DNA of 43,117 bases from Sulfurospirillum sp964441765 (GTDB lineage: Bacteria > Campylobacterota > Campylobacteria > Campylobacterales > Sulfurospirillaceae): contig CAYTVI010000009.1 in NCBI GenBank assembly GCA_964441765.1, positions 1 through 43,117 on the forward strand, in the 5' to 3' direction. Positions 15,971 to 24,989 of this stretch are shown here, in pieces. A program made the translations under genes and the position numbers. Numbering within the stretch: the first letter of the stretch is position 1; every line of letters begins with the position of its first letter. The notes below the pieces were generated by a model that made no database searches, was not told the DNA's origin, and worked only from the letters and a program-made list of their open reading frames with translations.

Positions 15971-16522
15971 TTGGGTTGCTTTTTGGAAATAAAACCAAAT
16001 CAAGCCTAAAATCGAGAAGAGAATAATAGGAGCCATAAAGGTATTATCGGAGAAGTACGCTGCGATTTGCATCAAAAGTTCACCTGCGGTATAACTACCC
16101 AATCCTAAAACCGTAGCCCACACCATAGCACTGAGGGTGTTGAGCAGATGAAATTTAGCTTGAGGGTATTTGGTGATACCAATGGTCATAGGAACTAAGG
16201 TTTTCAGACCATAAACAAATTTTTGAATAAAAATAATTTTATCCCCTTGCTTTTTCATCAAGATATGACTCAGCGCTAATTTGCGACGATGCGCTTTGAT
16301 ATAAGGCATCAAAGCATTTTTATTATAACGTCCCATATAAAAAAGAAAACTACTTCCTAAAACATTAGCAAACGCCGCTACAATAATCGATGTCGTGATG
16401 TCCATTTTCCCAGCATACGAAAGGACTCCAGCGGCAATAATCGCTACCATACCGCCACCAAAAGAGTAAGCAAATAAAATGATATAACCGTATGTTGAAA
16501 GTGAATTAATAATATCTTCCAC
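15959..16522 (-). CDS. DedA/VTT-domain inner membrane protein
   Basis: A 187-residue polytopic protein of the DedA (SNARE-associated/VTT) family, a group linked to lipid flipping and membrane homeostasis. Visible are a hydrophobic re-entrant N-terminal region with SFGGGMVAIIAAGVL, the MGR turn at about residue 64, and the FVYGLKTLVPMTIG stretch in place of the usual FxRFxPGxRTLVP. Two C-terminal membrane helices follow. It starts with GTG, eight bases after the SYLF gene, with AAGGA upstream, and is probably the last gene of an operon with SYLF and the ABC exporter. Confidence 0.88.
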   Translation of the reverse strand: MEDIINSLSTYGYIILFAYSFGGGMVAIIAAGVLSYAGKMDITTSIIVAAFANVLGSSFLFYMGRYNKNALMPYIKAHRRKLALSHILMKKQGDKIIFIQKFVYGLKTLVPMTIGITKYPQAKFHLLNTLSAMVWATVLGLGSYTAGELLMQIAAYFSDNTFMAPIILFSILGLIWFYFQKATQKKR

Positions 16523-16530
16523 GTTTTTCC

Positions 16531-17196
16531 TTAATAATTAATCTGTTGTAGTGTTCTTAAAAACTCTTCAACCGCAAACGATGAACTTAATCCATCCGAT
16601 TCAACGATTTGTTCAGGCATAATATTATTTCCATAGAGTTCAATATTTTTATCAAAATCATGATTCATAACAGAACCATCGAGTGAAAAGCCAACAAAAA
16701 GTCCTTCGGTTTTTGTATAAGTATAGACCTCGGCTTTAAAATTAACCTCACTGCCTTTGCCTACACTTTCTCCCGCAGGTCCGACAGCAACCGAGGCATC
16801 AACCCCTAAAGTCATCTTATTATCCATCATCTTTTTAACAGCATCTTTGGTCTGAAAAACCATCAAAATATCTTTTTTCTCAACACCTAGTTGCAAACCA
16901 AATCCAGCGCCACCTAAATGCACAAACATCGGTGAACTCCATGAACCATCACTTTTACGCACCACCATGACGCCATTGCCTGTTTTTCCACCTAAAAACA
17001 TACTAATTTCTATGGTTCCAGGAAAAATAGCGATGGCCTGTGCTTTCGTAAAAACGCCTTTAGGAATAGCCTTAGAATCTCTAAGCATATTTTTAAGTGA
17101 ATTGGATGCATCCAGTAATTTTTCTTCCGCTGAAGCATGTGCCCATACGGTTATAATCATCAAAAGTGCGATGATATGTCCTATTTTTCGTATCAT
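16531..17196 (-). CDS. Secreted SYLF (YSC84-like) lipid-binding protein
   Basis: A 221-residue protein with a cleavable signal peptide (hydrophobic residues 7-18, cut near AHASA-EE). The SYLF domain follows, recognisable by KAIPKGVFTKAQAIAIFPG, VMVVRKSDGSWSSPMFVHLGGAGFGLQLG, and VAVGPAGESVG. SYLF domains bind phosphoinositides in eukaryotes; bacterial versions are periplasmic and of unclear role. Its start overlaps the end of the ABC exporter gene by four bases. Together with DedA this suggests a small envelope-lipid operon, which is an inference from neighbours. Confidence 0.9.
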   Translation of the reverse strand: MIRKIGHIIALLMIITVWAHASAEEKLLDASNSLKNMLRDSKAIPKGVFTKAQAIAIFPGTIEISMFLGGKTGNGVMVVRKSDGSWSSPMFVHLGGAGFGLQLGVEKKDILMVFQTKDAVKKMMDNKMTLGVDASVAVGPAGESVGKGSEVNFKAEVYTYTKTEGLFVGFSLDGSVMNHDFDKNIELYGNNIMPEQIVESDGLSSSFAVEEFLRTLQQINY

Positions 17197-18980
17197 TCTT
17201 TACTCCTACTGTTTTGTACGACATAATCAAAAAATGTTCCCTCGCGTGCCATTAATGCTTCATGCGTTCCCTCTTCTACAATCCTTCCCTTATCGAGCAC
17301 GTAGATATAATCCGCCTTTTTAATGGTACTTAAGCGATGAGCAATAATAATCGTTGTTTTTCCAAGCAAATACTCTTCCAACGCTGAAAAAAGCTTGGCT
17401 TCCGTATGCACATCCAGCGCAGATGTTGATTCGTCAAACACAACAATGTTAGGATTTTGAAGCACCATGCGAGCGATGGAGAGTCTTTGTCGCTGACCGC
17501 CAGAGAGCTTAATCCCATGTTTTCCGATTTGTGTATGAATTCCCTCTGGTAATTCTCTCACAAATGCTTCAAGCTGTGCAATTTTAAGTGCTTTTTCGAT
17601 GAGCACAGCATCACTATGCTCATCGATCATCAAATTTTGTGCGATAGAAGCATTGAAGAGCTGAGGGTGCTGAAGCACTAAAAAAAGATGCTCTCGCACA
17701 ACGTCTAAACCTATTTCTTTACTAGAAACACCATCAAAGAAAATCTCCCCCTCTTCGAGTGGATAAAGCCCCACAAGCAAATGCGCCAATGTTGTTTTGC
17801 CACTCCCACTTGCTCCAACAATTGCTATTTTCGAGCCTCGAGGTACATGCAGATTGATGGATTCAAGGACATTTTTTCCATTATCATACCCAAAAGAGAG
17901 ATTTTTAACATCAATAGCATTGGTCACATGTTGTGCAAAAGGATTTTTTACATGTAAACCTCTTTCTTCTTGTTTAAGACCCAAAATCGTATTAATACGC
18001 TCTAGTGCTTTGAGCGCATTGTGGTAAGAGTATTGGATATTCAAAATATCTTGAATAGGCGTCATCATCACCCATAAATACCCAAAAATTGCTAGCATGG
18101 AGCCAATACTCAAATCCGAATACGCCACCACAAAAATACTCGCCGCTCGAAAGAGTTCAAAGCCTGAAAGAAAGACTAAAAAAGAGAGTCTATTCGCTCC
18201 ATCACTTTTGTAGCCAAAAAGGATTGAACTGCGCTTTATTTCTTGCGCTTGAGAACGCACCTTATCAAAGAAGAGCTTTTCTTTATTGGTAGCGCGTATT
18301 TGCATAAACATATCCAAGGTTTCACTCAATGCTTCTTGGAAAAGCTCATAGGCTTTATTTTGCTCTTTTTTTAAAACAGAGACTTTTTTAGCAAGATTGG
18401 TGGTCAATAAGACAACCAATGGGTTAAGAATCAAAATAAAAAGCCCTAATTGCCAATGAATCATCAACAAGACAGCGCCCACACCAATAATCGTTAATAC
18501 CGATATAATCAACCGACTGACAAAAACCCCTAAAAAATTATCAATGGTCTCAACATCGGTCACTAAAAGCGATGAAGCACGACCTGCGCCAAAAAACTCA
18601 AACTCATGCATTGCAACATGACTAAGATGGTTTAAAACATTTTCGCGAATCTTATAAGCAATATTTTTTGAAATAATCGTAAAGAGTTTTGTTTGTGTAT
18701 AGTTAAACGCAAAAAATAAAAATCGCAAGACCAAAACAAGCAATAATACAATGATGATATAAACAAATGCAGGGCTTGAAGTGCCTATCAGTGTATCGAC
18801 AAAAGGAACTATCCATCTTGGCTTTCCAAGCAAAATCTCATCAACTAAAAGTGGCATCACCAAAGGGATAGGAATACTAACACTCACCGCGATAAAAGCG
18901 ATAACATGAGCAAAAAAGAGCTCTTTTTTATAGTGTAGTGCTTCGTTAAAAAGATGTTTAAAGGTGTAAACTGAGGGCAT
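17193..18980 (-). CDS. ABC exporter half-transporter (MsbA-like, fused membrane and ATPase domains)
   Basis: A 595-residue type I exporter. Six membrane helices lie within residues 20-310. The nucleotide-binding domain spans about 345-580, with Walker A GASGSGKTT, signature LSGGQRQR, Walker B IVVFDES and H-loop AHRLSTI. It works as a homodimer. Length and layout fit the lipid/peptide exporter group; substrate cannot be told from sequence, though coupling to SYLF and DedA hints at lipids. The ribosome site before ATG is weak (ACGGAC). A palindromic copy (17947-17958) lies between the membrane and ATPase domains, encoding GLHVKN in the linker. Confidence 0.92.
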   Translation of the reverse strand: MPSVYTFKHLFNEALHYKKELFFAHVIAFIAVSVSIPIPLVMPLLVDEILLGKPRWIVPFVDTLIGTSSPAFVYIIIVLLLVLVLRFLFFAFNYTQTKLFTIISKNIAYKIRENVLNHLSHVAMHEFEFFGAGRASSLLVTDVETIDNFLGVFVSRLIISVLTIIGVGAVLLMIHWQLGLFILILNPLVVLLTTNLAKKVSVLKKEQNKAYELFQEALSETLDMFMQIRATNKEKLFFDKVRSQAQEIKRSSILFGYKSDGANRLSFLVFLSGFELFRAASIFVVAYSDLSIGSMLAIFGYLWVMMTPIQDILNIQYSYHNALKALERINTILGLKQEERGLHVKNPFAQHVTNAIDVKNLSFGYDNGKNVLESINLHVPRGSKIAIVGASGSGKTTLAHLLVGLYPLEEGEIFFDGVSSKEIGLDVVREHLFLVLQHPQLFNASIAQNLMIDEHSDAVLIEKALKIAQLEAFVRELPEGIHTQIGKHGIKLSGGQRQRLSIARMVLQNPNIVVFDESTSALDVHTEAKLFSALEEYLLGKTTIIIAHRLSTIKKADYIYVLDKGRIVEEGTHEALMAREGTFFDYVVQNSRSKE

Positions 18981-19002
18981 ATGTGTCCGTTGTTTAAGAA
19001 AG

Positions 19003-19028
19003 CATGTAGAGGAAATTTCCTCTACATG
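19003..19028 (-). terminator. Terminator between RNase Y and the ABC exporter
   Basis: A 26-base perfect palindrome (CATGTAGAGGAAA and its complement) starting 10 bases past the RNase Y stop. One end runs into a TACATGTA copy of the iterated palindrome. A modest T-rich tract follows on the minus strand. Confidence 0.65.
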
Positions 19029-19037
19029 TAAAAGTAT

Positions 19038-20591
19038 TTAACGAGCAAAATCGACAGCGCGAAGTTCTCTAATCACATTGACTTTAATTTCTCCAGGGTA
19101 CTGCACTTTACTCTCGATTTCTTGCGCAATTTCTTTGGCTAAAAGAACGGCTTCGTCATCATTAATGAGTTTTGCATTGGCAATAACACGGATTTCTCGT
19201 CCAGCATTAATGGCATAGACTTGTTTGATACCTTGTTTATTTTTTGCAATATCTTCGATGTCTTGAACACGTTTTAAGAAGCTCTCTAACACTTCTCGAC
19301 GCGCTCCTGGACGAGCGGCTGAGAGCGTATCAGCGGCACACACAGCGGCTGATTCAACAGAGGTTGGCTCTTCATGTCCGTGGTGAGCGAAAATAGCATT
19401 AATAACAACATCGTGCTCTTTATAACGACGACAAATTTCAGCACCCAAATCGACATGGCTTCCTGCTGTTTCATGCGTCAATGCTTTACCGATATCATGA
19501 AGGATTCCCGCACGACGTGCTAATAAAACGTCTCCTCCTGTTTCTGCCGCAATAATACCCGCTAAGTGCGCCACTTCCAAAGAGTGCGCTAGCGCATTTT
19601 GACCATAACTTGCTCTAAATTTCAGACGACCGATAAGCTTTACAAGCTCTGGATGCACTTTCGTGATTCCAAGGTCGATGATGATATTTTCACCCTCTTC
19701 CATCAAGCTTTGGTCAAACTCATCTTTCACTTTCTCATAAATTCCCTCAATACGTGCGGGCTGAATACGTCCATCTTGTACCAAAAGCTCAATAACTTTC
19801 GTTGCAATCGCACGACGGTAGAGGTTAAAGCTACTTAAGATAATCGCATTAGGCGTATCGTCAATAATAATATCGACACCTAAAAGCATCTCTAAGGTCT
19901 TAATATTTCGCCCTTCTTTACCAATAATACGACCTTTGAGTTCATCATCTTTAATATTGACCACGTTAATCAAACGCTCTGCGGCATATTCGCCTGCAAA
20001 ACGTGTGGTTGCTTGTGCTAAGATGTAATTGACTCTTCGCTTAGCATCTTGTTTAGCCTCTTCTTCCAAGCGTCTGACTGTATGCGCTATTTGTGCGCGA
20101 GATTGCTCTTCTACTTTGGCTAAAACAATCTCTTTTGCCTCACTTTGCGTCAGTCCAGCAGAACGCTCTAAAACAAGGAGTGCTTCTCTAACTTTGGCGC
20201 TGTATTCATCTTTGAGTTGCTTTCCTTCTTGAAAAATAGACGTAGCATCACTTTGGAGTGCTTCTATCTCTTGGCGCTCTTTTTCAATTTTTTTCAACTC
20301 TTCCTTATACGTGCGCTCCTTTTTCTCTAACTCTAGTACTTTTTCAGAATGCTCTTTTTTAAGCGCTATGGTTTTGTCATCATAGCGACGCTTGGCTTCA
20401 AGCTCCGCTTCTTTCACTTTAATATTGCTATTGCTAAGGATTAATTCTGCTTCATGCTCTATCGCTTTAGCTTTGGCTCTTGCTTGAGCAACATGGATCT
20501 CATAATTGGCCGCTTCCATCTTTTTGGCGATGAAAAACCCTGCAGCGCCGCTTACGACTGCTGCACCTACTGCTAGTGACTCTAAGACCAT
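19038..20591 (-). CDS. rny: Ribonuclease Y
   Basis: A 517-residue membrane-anchored endoribonuclease that initiates mRNA decay. An N-terminal transmembrane segment (residues 3-23) is followed by a long coiled coil (25-200), a KH RNA-binding domain (GRIIGKEGRNIKTLE at about 216-230), and an HD domain with the metal ligands HSLEVAH and HDIGKA (about 335-370). Length matches the family. The start has AGAGGA upstream and the membrane anchor directly after, so it is firm, although the upstream gene reads 92 bases into it in another frame. Confidence 0.96.
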   Translation of the reverse strand: MVLESLAVGAAVVSGAAGFFIAKKMEAANYEIHVAQARAKAKAIEHEAELILSNSNIKVKEAELEAKRRYDDKTIALKKEHSEKVLELEKKERTYKEELKKIEKERQEIEALQSDATSIFQEGKQLKDEYSAKVREALLVLERSAGLTQSEAKEIVLAKVEEQSRAQIAHTVRRLEEEAKQDAKRRVNYILAQATTRFAGEYAAERLINVVNIKDDELKGRIIGKEGRNIKTLEMLLGVDIIIDDTPNAIILSSFNLYRRAIATKVIELLVQDGRIQPARIEGIYEKVKDEFDQSLMEEGENIIIDLGITKVHPELVKLIGRLKFRASYGQNALAHSLEVAHLAGIIAAETGGDVLLARRAGILHDIGKALTHETAGSHVDLGAEICRRYKEHDVVINAIFAHHGHEEPTSVESAAVCAADTLSAARPGARREVLESFLKRVQDIEDIAKNKQGIKQVYAINAGREIRVIANAKLINDDEAVLLAKEIAQEIESKVQYPGEIKVNVIRELRAVDFAR

Positions 20592-21153
20592 CGTGTCCTC
20601 TTTTAATAATAATTTGATAAGGGGTTAAATAAATATCGGCTTGGATATCGTGTTCTTCGCCTAAACGTGTTTGTGTCATACAAAGTTCTCGTTGAACAAA
20701 CACTACGGTTGGCTTTGTATCAAGAGTGTCGAAAAATCGATCATACATCCCTTTACCAAAACCTATTCTTCTAAGTGCTCCATCAACCCCTATGACGGGC
20801 ACTATGGCTAAATCAATTTTTGGATTAACTGCAAAAGAGTTTTTAGGCTCTTTGATGTTAAATTGTTTCGTATATAAAGGCAATCTATATCTTACCATCT
20901 TGAAACTAATACCTTCCATAAATGGGACAAAAACCTGACATTTTTTTTGGCAAATTCGTATCACATCTTGGATGTTAGGCTCAATTGACAGAGGAATATA
21001 GAGTAAAATTGTAGCTGGTTTAAGCGCTTCAACGATGTCTAAAATATGGCGTGAAATAATTTTATCACGCTTATAAGCATTGATACTTTTGAGGAGTTTT
21101 TGCTTTGCATAGTGACGAAATACCGATTTATTTTCAAACCTAATTTTTTTCAT
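20500..21153 (-). CDS. 5-formyltetrahydrofolate cyclo-ligase
   Basis: A 217-residue enzyme converting 5-formyl-THF to 5,10-methenyl-THF with ATP. Motifs: an N-terminal basic segment with KSVFRHYAKQKLL, the YIPLSIEPN strand, and the C-terminal signature RRIGFGKGMYDRF with the substrate/ATP loop. ATG at 21153 (MKKIRFENKS) is chosen; the frame continues upstream but those residues are low-complexity and overlap the divergent promoter. The normal fold ends near YQIIIKRG. The last 25 or so residues are a basic Cys/Ser/Arg-rich tail read out of frame through the start of rny, a 92-base overlap that is unusual. Confidence 0.88.
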   Translation of the reverse strand: MKKIRFENKSVFRHYAKQKLLKSINAYKRDKIISRHILDIVEALKPATILLYIPLSIEPNIQDVIRICQKKCQVFVPFMEGISFKMVRYRLPLYTKQFNIKEPKNSFAVNPKIDLAIVPVIGVDGALRRIGFGKGMYDRFFDTLDTKPTVVFVQRELCMTQTRLGEEHDIQADIYLTPYQIIIKRGHDGLRVTSSRCSSRKRRCRVFHRQKDGSGQL

Positions 21154-21194
21154 TGTTGTCGTTTTAAGCCTCACTTCAATATAATGATATCCTT

Positions 21195-21200
21195 TATAAT
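21195..21200 (+). promoter_or_regulatory. -10 element (TATAAT) for the tlpA-ftsY-radA operon
   Basis: A perfect TATAAT 29 bases before the thioredoxin-lipoprotein start, followed by an AT-rich leader and AAAGGA. It is divergent from the cyclo-ligase gene. Confidence 0.55.
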
Positions 21201-21229
21201 ATTTTATTACTATTAAATAAAGGACTTTG

Positions 21230-21778
21230 ATGAAACTCTGGATAAGCATTTTAGCCACAACATCGTTACTCTTTTGGAGCGGTTGTTCTTCTGAATCTAA
21301 GAAAGAAGAGGCTCAAGCAAAACCACTTAAAGAAACATCTAAAAGTGAAAAAATTACACTCACAAGCACAGAGGGCAAAGAGATTATTGTGACTCCTAGT
21401 GACAAAGGATTTACTTTTTCAGGCTATGAAAATAAAGTGGTTCTTGTCAACTTTTTTGCCACATGGTGTCCGCCTTGTAAAGCTGAAATTCCTCACCTAA
21501 ACAATCTCCAAGAAAAATACAAAGAAAACTTTATTATTATCAGCGTTTTATTGGAAGAAAATAAATCCAATGAAGAAATCGCTAGTTTTATTAAATACAA
21601 CGCTATTCAATACCCTATAACCAATTCTCCTGAAAATTTCAAATTTGCTAAAAGCGTTGGGGGTGTTAAGAACATTCCATTAATGTTCCTATACGATAAA
21701 AATGGTAATTACTCAACGCATTATGTTGGAGCTGTTCCTGAAGAGATGATTGATGCTGATATTAAGAAGGTGCTCTAA
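21230..21778 (+). CDS. TlpA/ResA-like thioredoxin-fold lipoprotein
   Basis: A 182-residue envelope protein. It has a lipoprotein signal peptide with lipobox FWSGC (lipidated Cys19), a Lys/Glu-rich linker (20-55), then a thioredoxin fold with WCPPC (Cys80, Cys83) and the cis-proline in NIPLMF. It should act as a membrane-tethered thiol-disulphide reductase on the outer side of the cytoplasmic membrane, for example in cytochrome c maturation. ATG at 21230 follows AAAGGA. Its stop overlaps the ftsY start (TAATG). Confidence 0.9.
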   Translation: MKLWISILATTSLLFWSGCSSESKKEEAQAKPLKETSKSEKITLTSTEGKEIIVTPSDKGFTFSGYENKVVLVNFFATWCPPCKAEIPHLNNLQEKYKENFIIISVLLEENKSNEEIASFIKYNAIQYPITNSPENFKFAKSVGGVKNIPLMFLYDKNGNYSTHYVGAVPEEMIDADIKKVL

Positions 21779-22662
21779 TGTTTAGTTTTATCAAAAAAGG
21801 ACTCACAAAAACGCTTGAGTCGATTAAAGAGATACTGCCTGAAAAAGTTGAGAAAATTGACAAAAATCTCTTGGAAGAGATTTTAATAGAATCCGACATT
21901 CCTTATGAGTTGGTTGAAGAGATTATCTATTATCTTCCTCCTTCAAACATGATTGCAAAAGCTGATATCAAGCGTGTTTTAAAAGCCTATTTTATGTACG
22001 AAAGTGCTGAAATCAAAGAGGTCAAAGCACCTTTTGTGGAACTCATCATTGGCGTGAATGGTGCAGGAAAAACGACAACGATTGCAAAACTAGCGCATAA
22101 CTACAAAAAAGAAGGCAAAGATGTCTTACTAGGCGCAGCTGACACCTTTAGAGCCGCAGCTATTGAACAACTTAAAAGCTGGGCAGACAAAATAGATGTG
22201 GGTATTGTCTACACCCAACAAGGGCATGACCCCTCAGCTGTGGCTTACGATACCATTAGCTCCGCTGTTGCGAAAAAAATAGACCATGTCATTATCGATA
22301 CCGCAGGACGTTTACACAACCAAGTCAATCTTGCTAATGAGCTTAAAAAAATTGTTCGTATCTGCGATAAAGCACTTCTTGGAGCACCTCACCGCAAAAT
22401 TCTTGTTTTAGATGGAACACAAGGAACATCAGCGATTAACCAAGCCAAAGCCTTTCATGAGATGGTCGGTATTGATGCTATTATCATCACAAAACTTGAT
22501 GGAACGGCTAAAGGAGGCTCTTTATTTGGCATTGCTAAAGCACTTGGGCTTCCTATCGCTTATGTGGGCGTGGGTGAAGGACGGGATGATTTGATTCCTT
22601 TTGAGCCTGATGCATATATCGAAACGATTTTAGATGCTATTTTTGTAAGTCACAATGGCTAA
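21778..22662 (+). CDS. ftsY: Signal recognition particle receptor FtsY
   Basis: A 294-residue SRP GTPase that docks ribosome-SRP complexes at the membrane. It has a short basic N-terminus, the N domain (about 10-75), and the G domain with P-loop GVNGAGKTT (92-100), DTFRAAA, DTAGR, and TKLDGTAKGG. The long acidic A domain of E. coli FtsY is absent, as is usual in this phylum. It overlaps the radA start by eight bases. Confidence 0.96.
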   Translation: MFSFIKKGLTKTLESIKEILPEKVEKIDKNLLEEILIESDIPYELVEEIIYYLPPSNMIAKADIKRVLKAYFMYESAEIKEVKAPFVELIIGVNGAGKTTTIAKLAHNYKKEGKDVLLGAADTFRAAAIEQLKSWADKIDVGIVYTQQGHDPSAVAYDTISSAVAKKIDHVIIDTAGRLHNQVNLANELKKIVRICDKALLGAPHRKILVLDGTQGTSAINQAKAFHEMVGIDAIIITKLDGTAKGGSLFGIAKALGLPIAYVGVGEGRDDLIPFEPDAYIETILDAIFVSHNG

Positions 22663-24013
22663 GAAACAGATTTTATTTGAGTGCCAAGCTTGTGGGCATC
22701 AAAGTGCAAAATGGCTTGGAAAATGCCCAAATTGTGGTGCTTGGGATGAATTTATCGAGCTTTCTCAAAATCAAATTGATGTTTTAAAAGAGATTAATGC
22801 AAATCCTTCTTCAAACACTACACTAAGCCATGCTATTCCTATCACCGATGTTGCGTACGAACAGATTGAGCGTTATAGTTCAGGTGATAGCGAACTTGAC
22901 TTGGTTTTAGGTGGGGGCATTGTTAAAGGAAGTCTCACCCTCATTGGAGGAAGCCCAGGAGTAGGTAAATCAACACTCTTACTTAAAATTGCAGGCAATC
23001 TTGCACGTGAGGGCAAAAAAGTCCTTTATGTCAGCGGAGAAGAATCTTCTAGCCAAATCAAACTGCGTGCTAACCGAGTCGATAGCAACTATAAAGACCT
23101 CTTTTTACTCTCTGAAATCAGACTCGATACGATTTTTAAAGAGCTTGAAAAGCATGCGTTTGAAGTGTTGGTGATTGATTCTATTCAAACCATTTACAGT
23201 GAAAAAATCAGCTCAGCTCCCGGAAGTGTCTCGCAAGTACGTGAAATCACTTTTGAGCTTATGCGTTTTGGGAAAGCTAAAAATATTGCAACGTTTATCA
23301 TCGGACACATCACCAAAGATGGAACCATCGCAGGTCCTAGAGTTTTAGAGCATATGGTGGATACGGTGCTTTATTTTGAGGGAGATTCTTCTAGGGAACT
23401 TCGACTTTTACGAGGCTTTAAAAACCGTTTTGGAACGACCAGTGAAGTAGGCATTTTTGAGATGACCAAAGCGGGGCTTGTGAGTGCTAAAGATATCTCT
23501 AAAAAATTCTTTACCAGAGGACGTGCCCAAGCAGGCTCTGCCATTACCGTTTTAATGGAAGGAAGCCGCCCTATTGTGCTAGAAGTGCAAGCACTGGTCA
23601 GTGAAAGTGGCTATCCAACGCCCAAACGCAGTGCAACAGGCTATGAACTCAACCGCTTAACGATGCTTTTAGCGCTTTTAGAGCGAAAGCTAGACCTGCC
23701 CTTTAACCAATACGATGTCTACATCAACATCGCAGGTGGCATCAAAATCACAGAAACATCGGCTGATTTAGCTATTATTGCCGCTATCATCAGTTCATAC
23801 CGCAATCGTCCTATCAGTAAAGATACCATCTTTATCGGCGAAGTCTCTTTAATTGGCGATGTACGTGATATTTTCAATCTTGATTTACGCCTTAAAGAAG
23901 CCAAAGCACAACAGTTTGAAAAAGCAGTCGTGCCCTCTTTACCTTTGGAAAAAATTGAGGGTATCAAATGTTATAATGTCGACGAAGTTTCCAAACTCAT
24001 CGAGTGGATGTAA
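22655..24013 (+). CDS. radA: DNA repair/recombination ATPase RadA (Sms)
   Basis: A 452-residue protein promoting branch migration in recombination. It has a zinc finger with C10, C13, C24, C27 (CQACG and CPNCG), a RecA-like ATPase with Walker A GGSPGVGKST (98-107), the RadA-specific KNRFG motif, and a C-terminal Lon-protease-like domain (about 290-450) without the catalytic serine. It is the last gene of the tlpA-ftsY-radA set and is translationally coupled to ftsY. Confidence 0.96.
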   Translation: MAKKQILFECQACGHQSAKWLGKCPNCGAWDEFIELSQNQIDVLKEINANPSSNTTLSHAIPITDVAYEQIERYSSGDSELDLVLGGGIVKGSLTLIGGSPGVGKSTLLLKIAGNLAREGKKVLYVSGEESSSQIKLRANRVDSNYKDLFLLSEIRLDTIFKELEKHAFEVLVIDSIQTIYSEKISSAPGSVSQVREITFELMRFGKAKNIATFIIGHITKDGTIAGPRVLEHMVDTVLYFEGDSSRELRLLRGFKNRFGTTSEVGIFEMTKAGLVSAKDISKKFFTRGRAQAGSAITVLMEGSRPIVLEVQALVSESGYPTPKRSATGYELNRLTMLLALLERKLDLPFNQYDVYINIAGGIKITETSADLAIIAAIISSYRNRPISKDTIFIGEVSLIGDVRDIFNLDLRLKEAKAQQFEKAVVPSLPLEKIEGIKCYNVDEVSKLIEWM

Positions 24014-24081
24014 ATTTTTCATCTCACATGACGATTTGGAACTATAAAAACTCTTACATGTAAAGACACAAAGGAAACTCT

Positions 24082-24618
24082 ATGGCAGGAAAAAAACCTG
24101 ACGAAAATGACGAAATTGTTGAAAAAAAACCCAAAGGCAATATGGTCTTAATCATCGTTGTCGCACTTTTAGTACTTCTTCTTGTCGGTGGCGGTGCGGC
24201 GGCATTCTTTTTACTCGGTGGGCAAGATGAAGCAGCGCCTGTAGCACAAACAACCCAATCAGATATGAAATCTGATAAAAAGAAAAGCTCAAAAAAATCA
24301 ACCGATGGTTTGGCAATTGGACCGATGTATCCTATGGCACAATTTGTTGTCAACCTCTTAAGTGAGAGCGGTAACCGCTTTTTAAAAGTTGCCGTTGATT
24401 TAGAGCTAAACGATGCCAAGTTACAGCCTGAAATGGATCAGAAAAAATCTTTGGTTCGCGATATCATCATTCGTACCTTTTCTTCTAAAACCTTTGAAGA
24501 GATTAGCACCCTTAAAGGTAAAGACAAACTCAAAGAAGAAGTCTTAAATAAAATCAACGAAAATCTCTCTGATGGCTACATCAAAAATATCTACTTCACT
24601 GATTTTGTGGTGCAATGA
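24082..24618 (+). CDS. fliL: Flagellar basal body-associated protein FliL
   Basis: A 178-residue single-pass inner-membrane protein that supports the flagellar stator. It has a charged N-terminus, a transmembrane helix at 21-45, a Ser/Lys linker, and the periplasmic FliL domain (PMYPMAQFVVNLLSESGNRFLKVAVDLEL through the C-terminal TDFVVQ). AAAGGA precedes the ATG. A TTACATGTAA copy lies 18 bases upstream of the start. Its stop overlaps acpS (ATGA). Confidence 0.93.
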   Translation: MAGKKPDENDEIVEKKPKGNMVLIIVVALLVLLLVGGGAAAFFLLGGQDEAAPVAQTTQSDMKSDKKKSSKKSTDGLAIGPMYPMAQFVVNLLSESGNRFLKVAVDLELNDAKLQPEMDQKKSLVRDIIIRTFSSKTFEEISTLKGKDKLKEEVLNKINENLSDGYIKNIYFTDFVVQ

Positions 24619-24989
24619 TAGGTGTTGATATCGTCTCTATTGAGCGAATAAAACACTTCAAAGAGCGTTTTGGAGACAAAGCGCTCACTAAATTTTTAAC
24701 CTTAGAGGAAATTGCTTTAGTAAAGAGTGATGCGTCTCTTGCAGGTTTTTTTGCCGCAAAAGAAGCCATATCTAAAGCCTTAGGTTTAGGCATTTCTCAA
24801 ACGTGTGGTTTTTTTGATATCAAGCTCTACAAAGATGCTAAAAATGCCCCTTATTTTACCCTCTCACACCATCTTATTGAAATGTTTGCGATTACAGATA
24901 CCTCTTTATCCATCACGCATGATAATGGTTTTGCGATTGCCGTAGCTGTTATTGAGGGGAAAAAAGAGAAGCGTGTTTTGTTTCATTAG
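24615..24989 (+). CDS. acpS: Holo-acyl-carrier-protein synthase
   Basis: A 124-residue phosphopantetheinyl transferase that activates ACP with CoA. The family metal ligands are present as D5 in MIGVDIV and E50 in FAAKEAISKALG, and LSITHDNGFAIAVAV is the C-terminal core. It is coupled to fliL, as in other members of the phylum. Its TAG stop codon coincides with the first bases of the inverted-repeat element at 24987-25135, so the last codons may have changed when that element arrived. Confidence 0.94.
   Translation: MIGVDIVSIERIKHFKERFGDKALTKFLTLEEIALVKSDASLAGFFAAKEAISKALGLGISQTCGFFDIKLYKDAKNAPYFTLSHHLIEMFAITDTSLSITHDNGFAIAVAVIEGKKEKRVLFH

Noticed and set aside
24036..24055. Sigma54-like promoter before fliL (TTTGGAAC)
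   Set aside because: The -12 GC is missing at the required ten-base spacing (AC is found instead), so only the -24 half matches.
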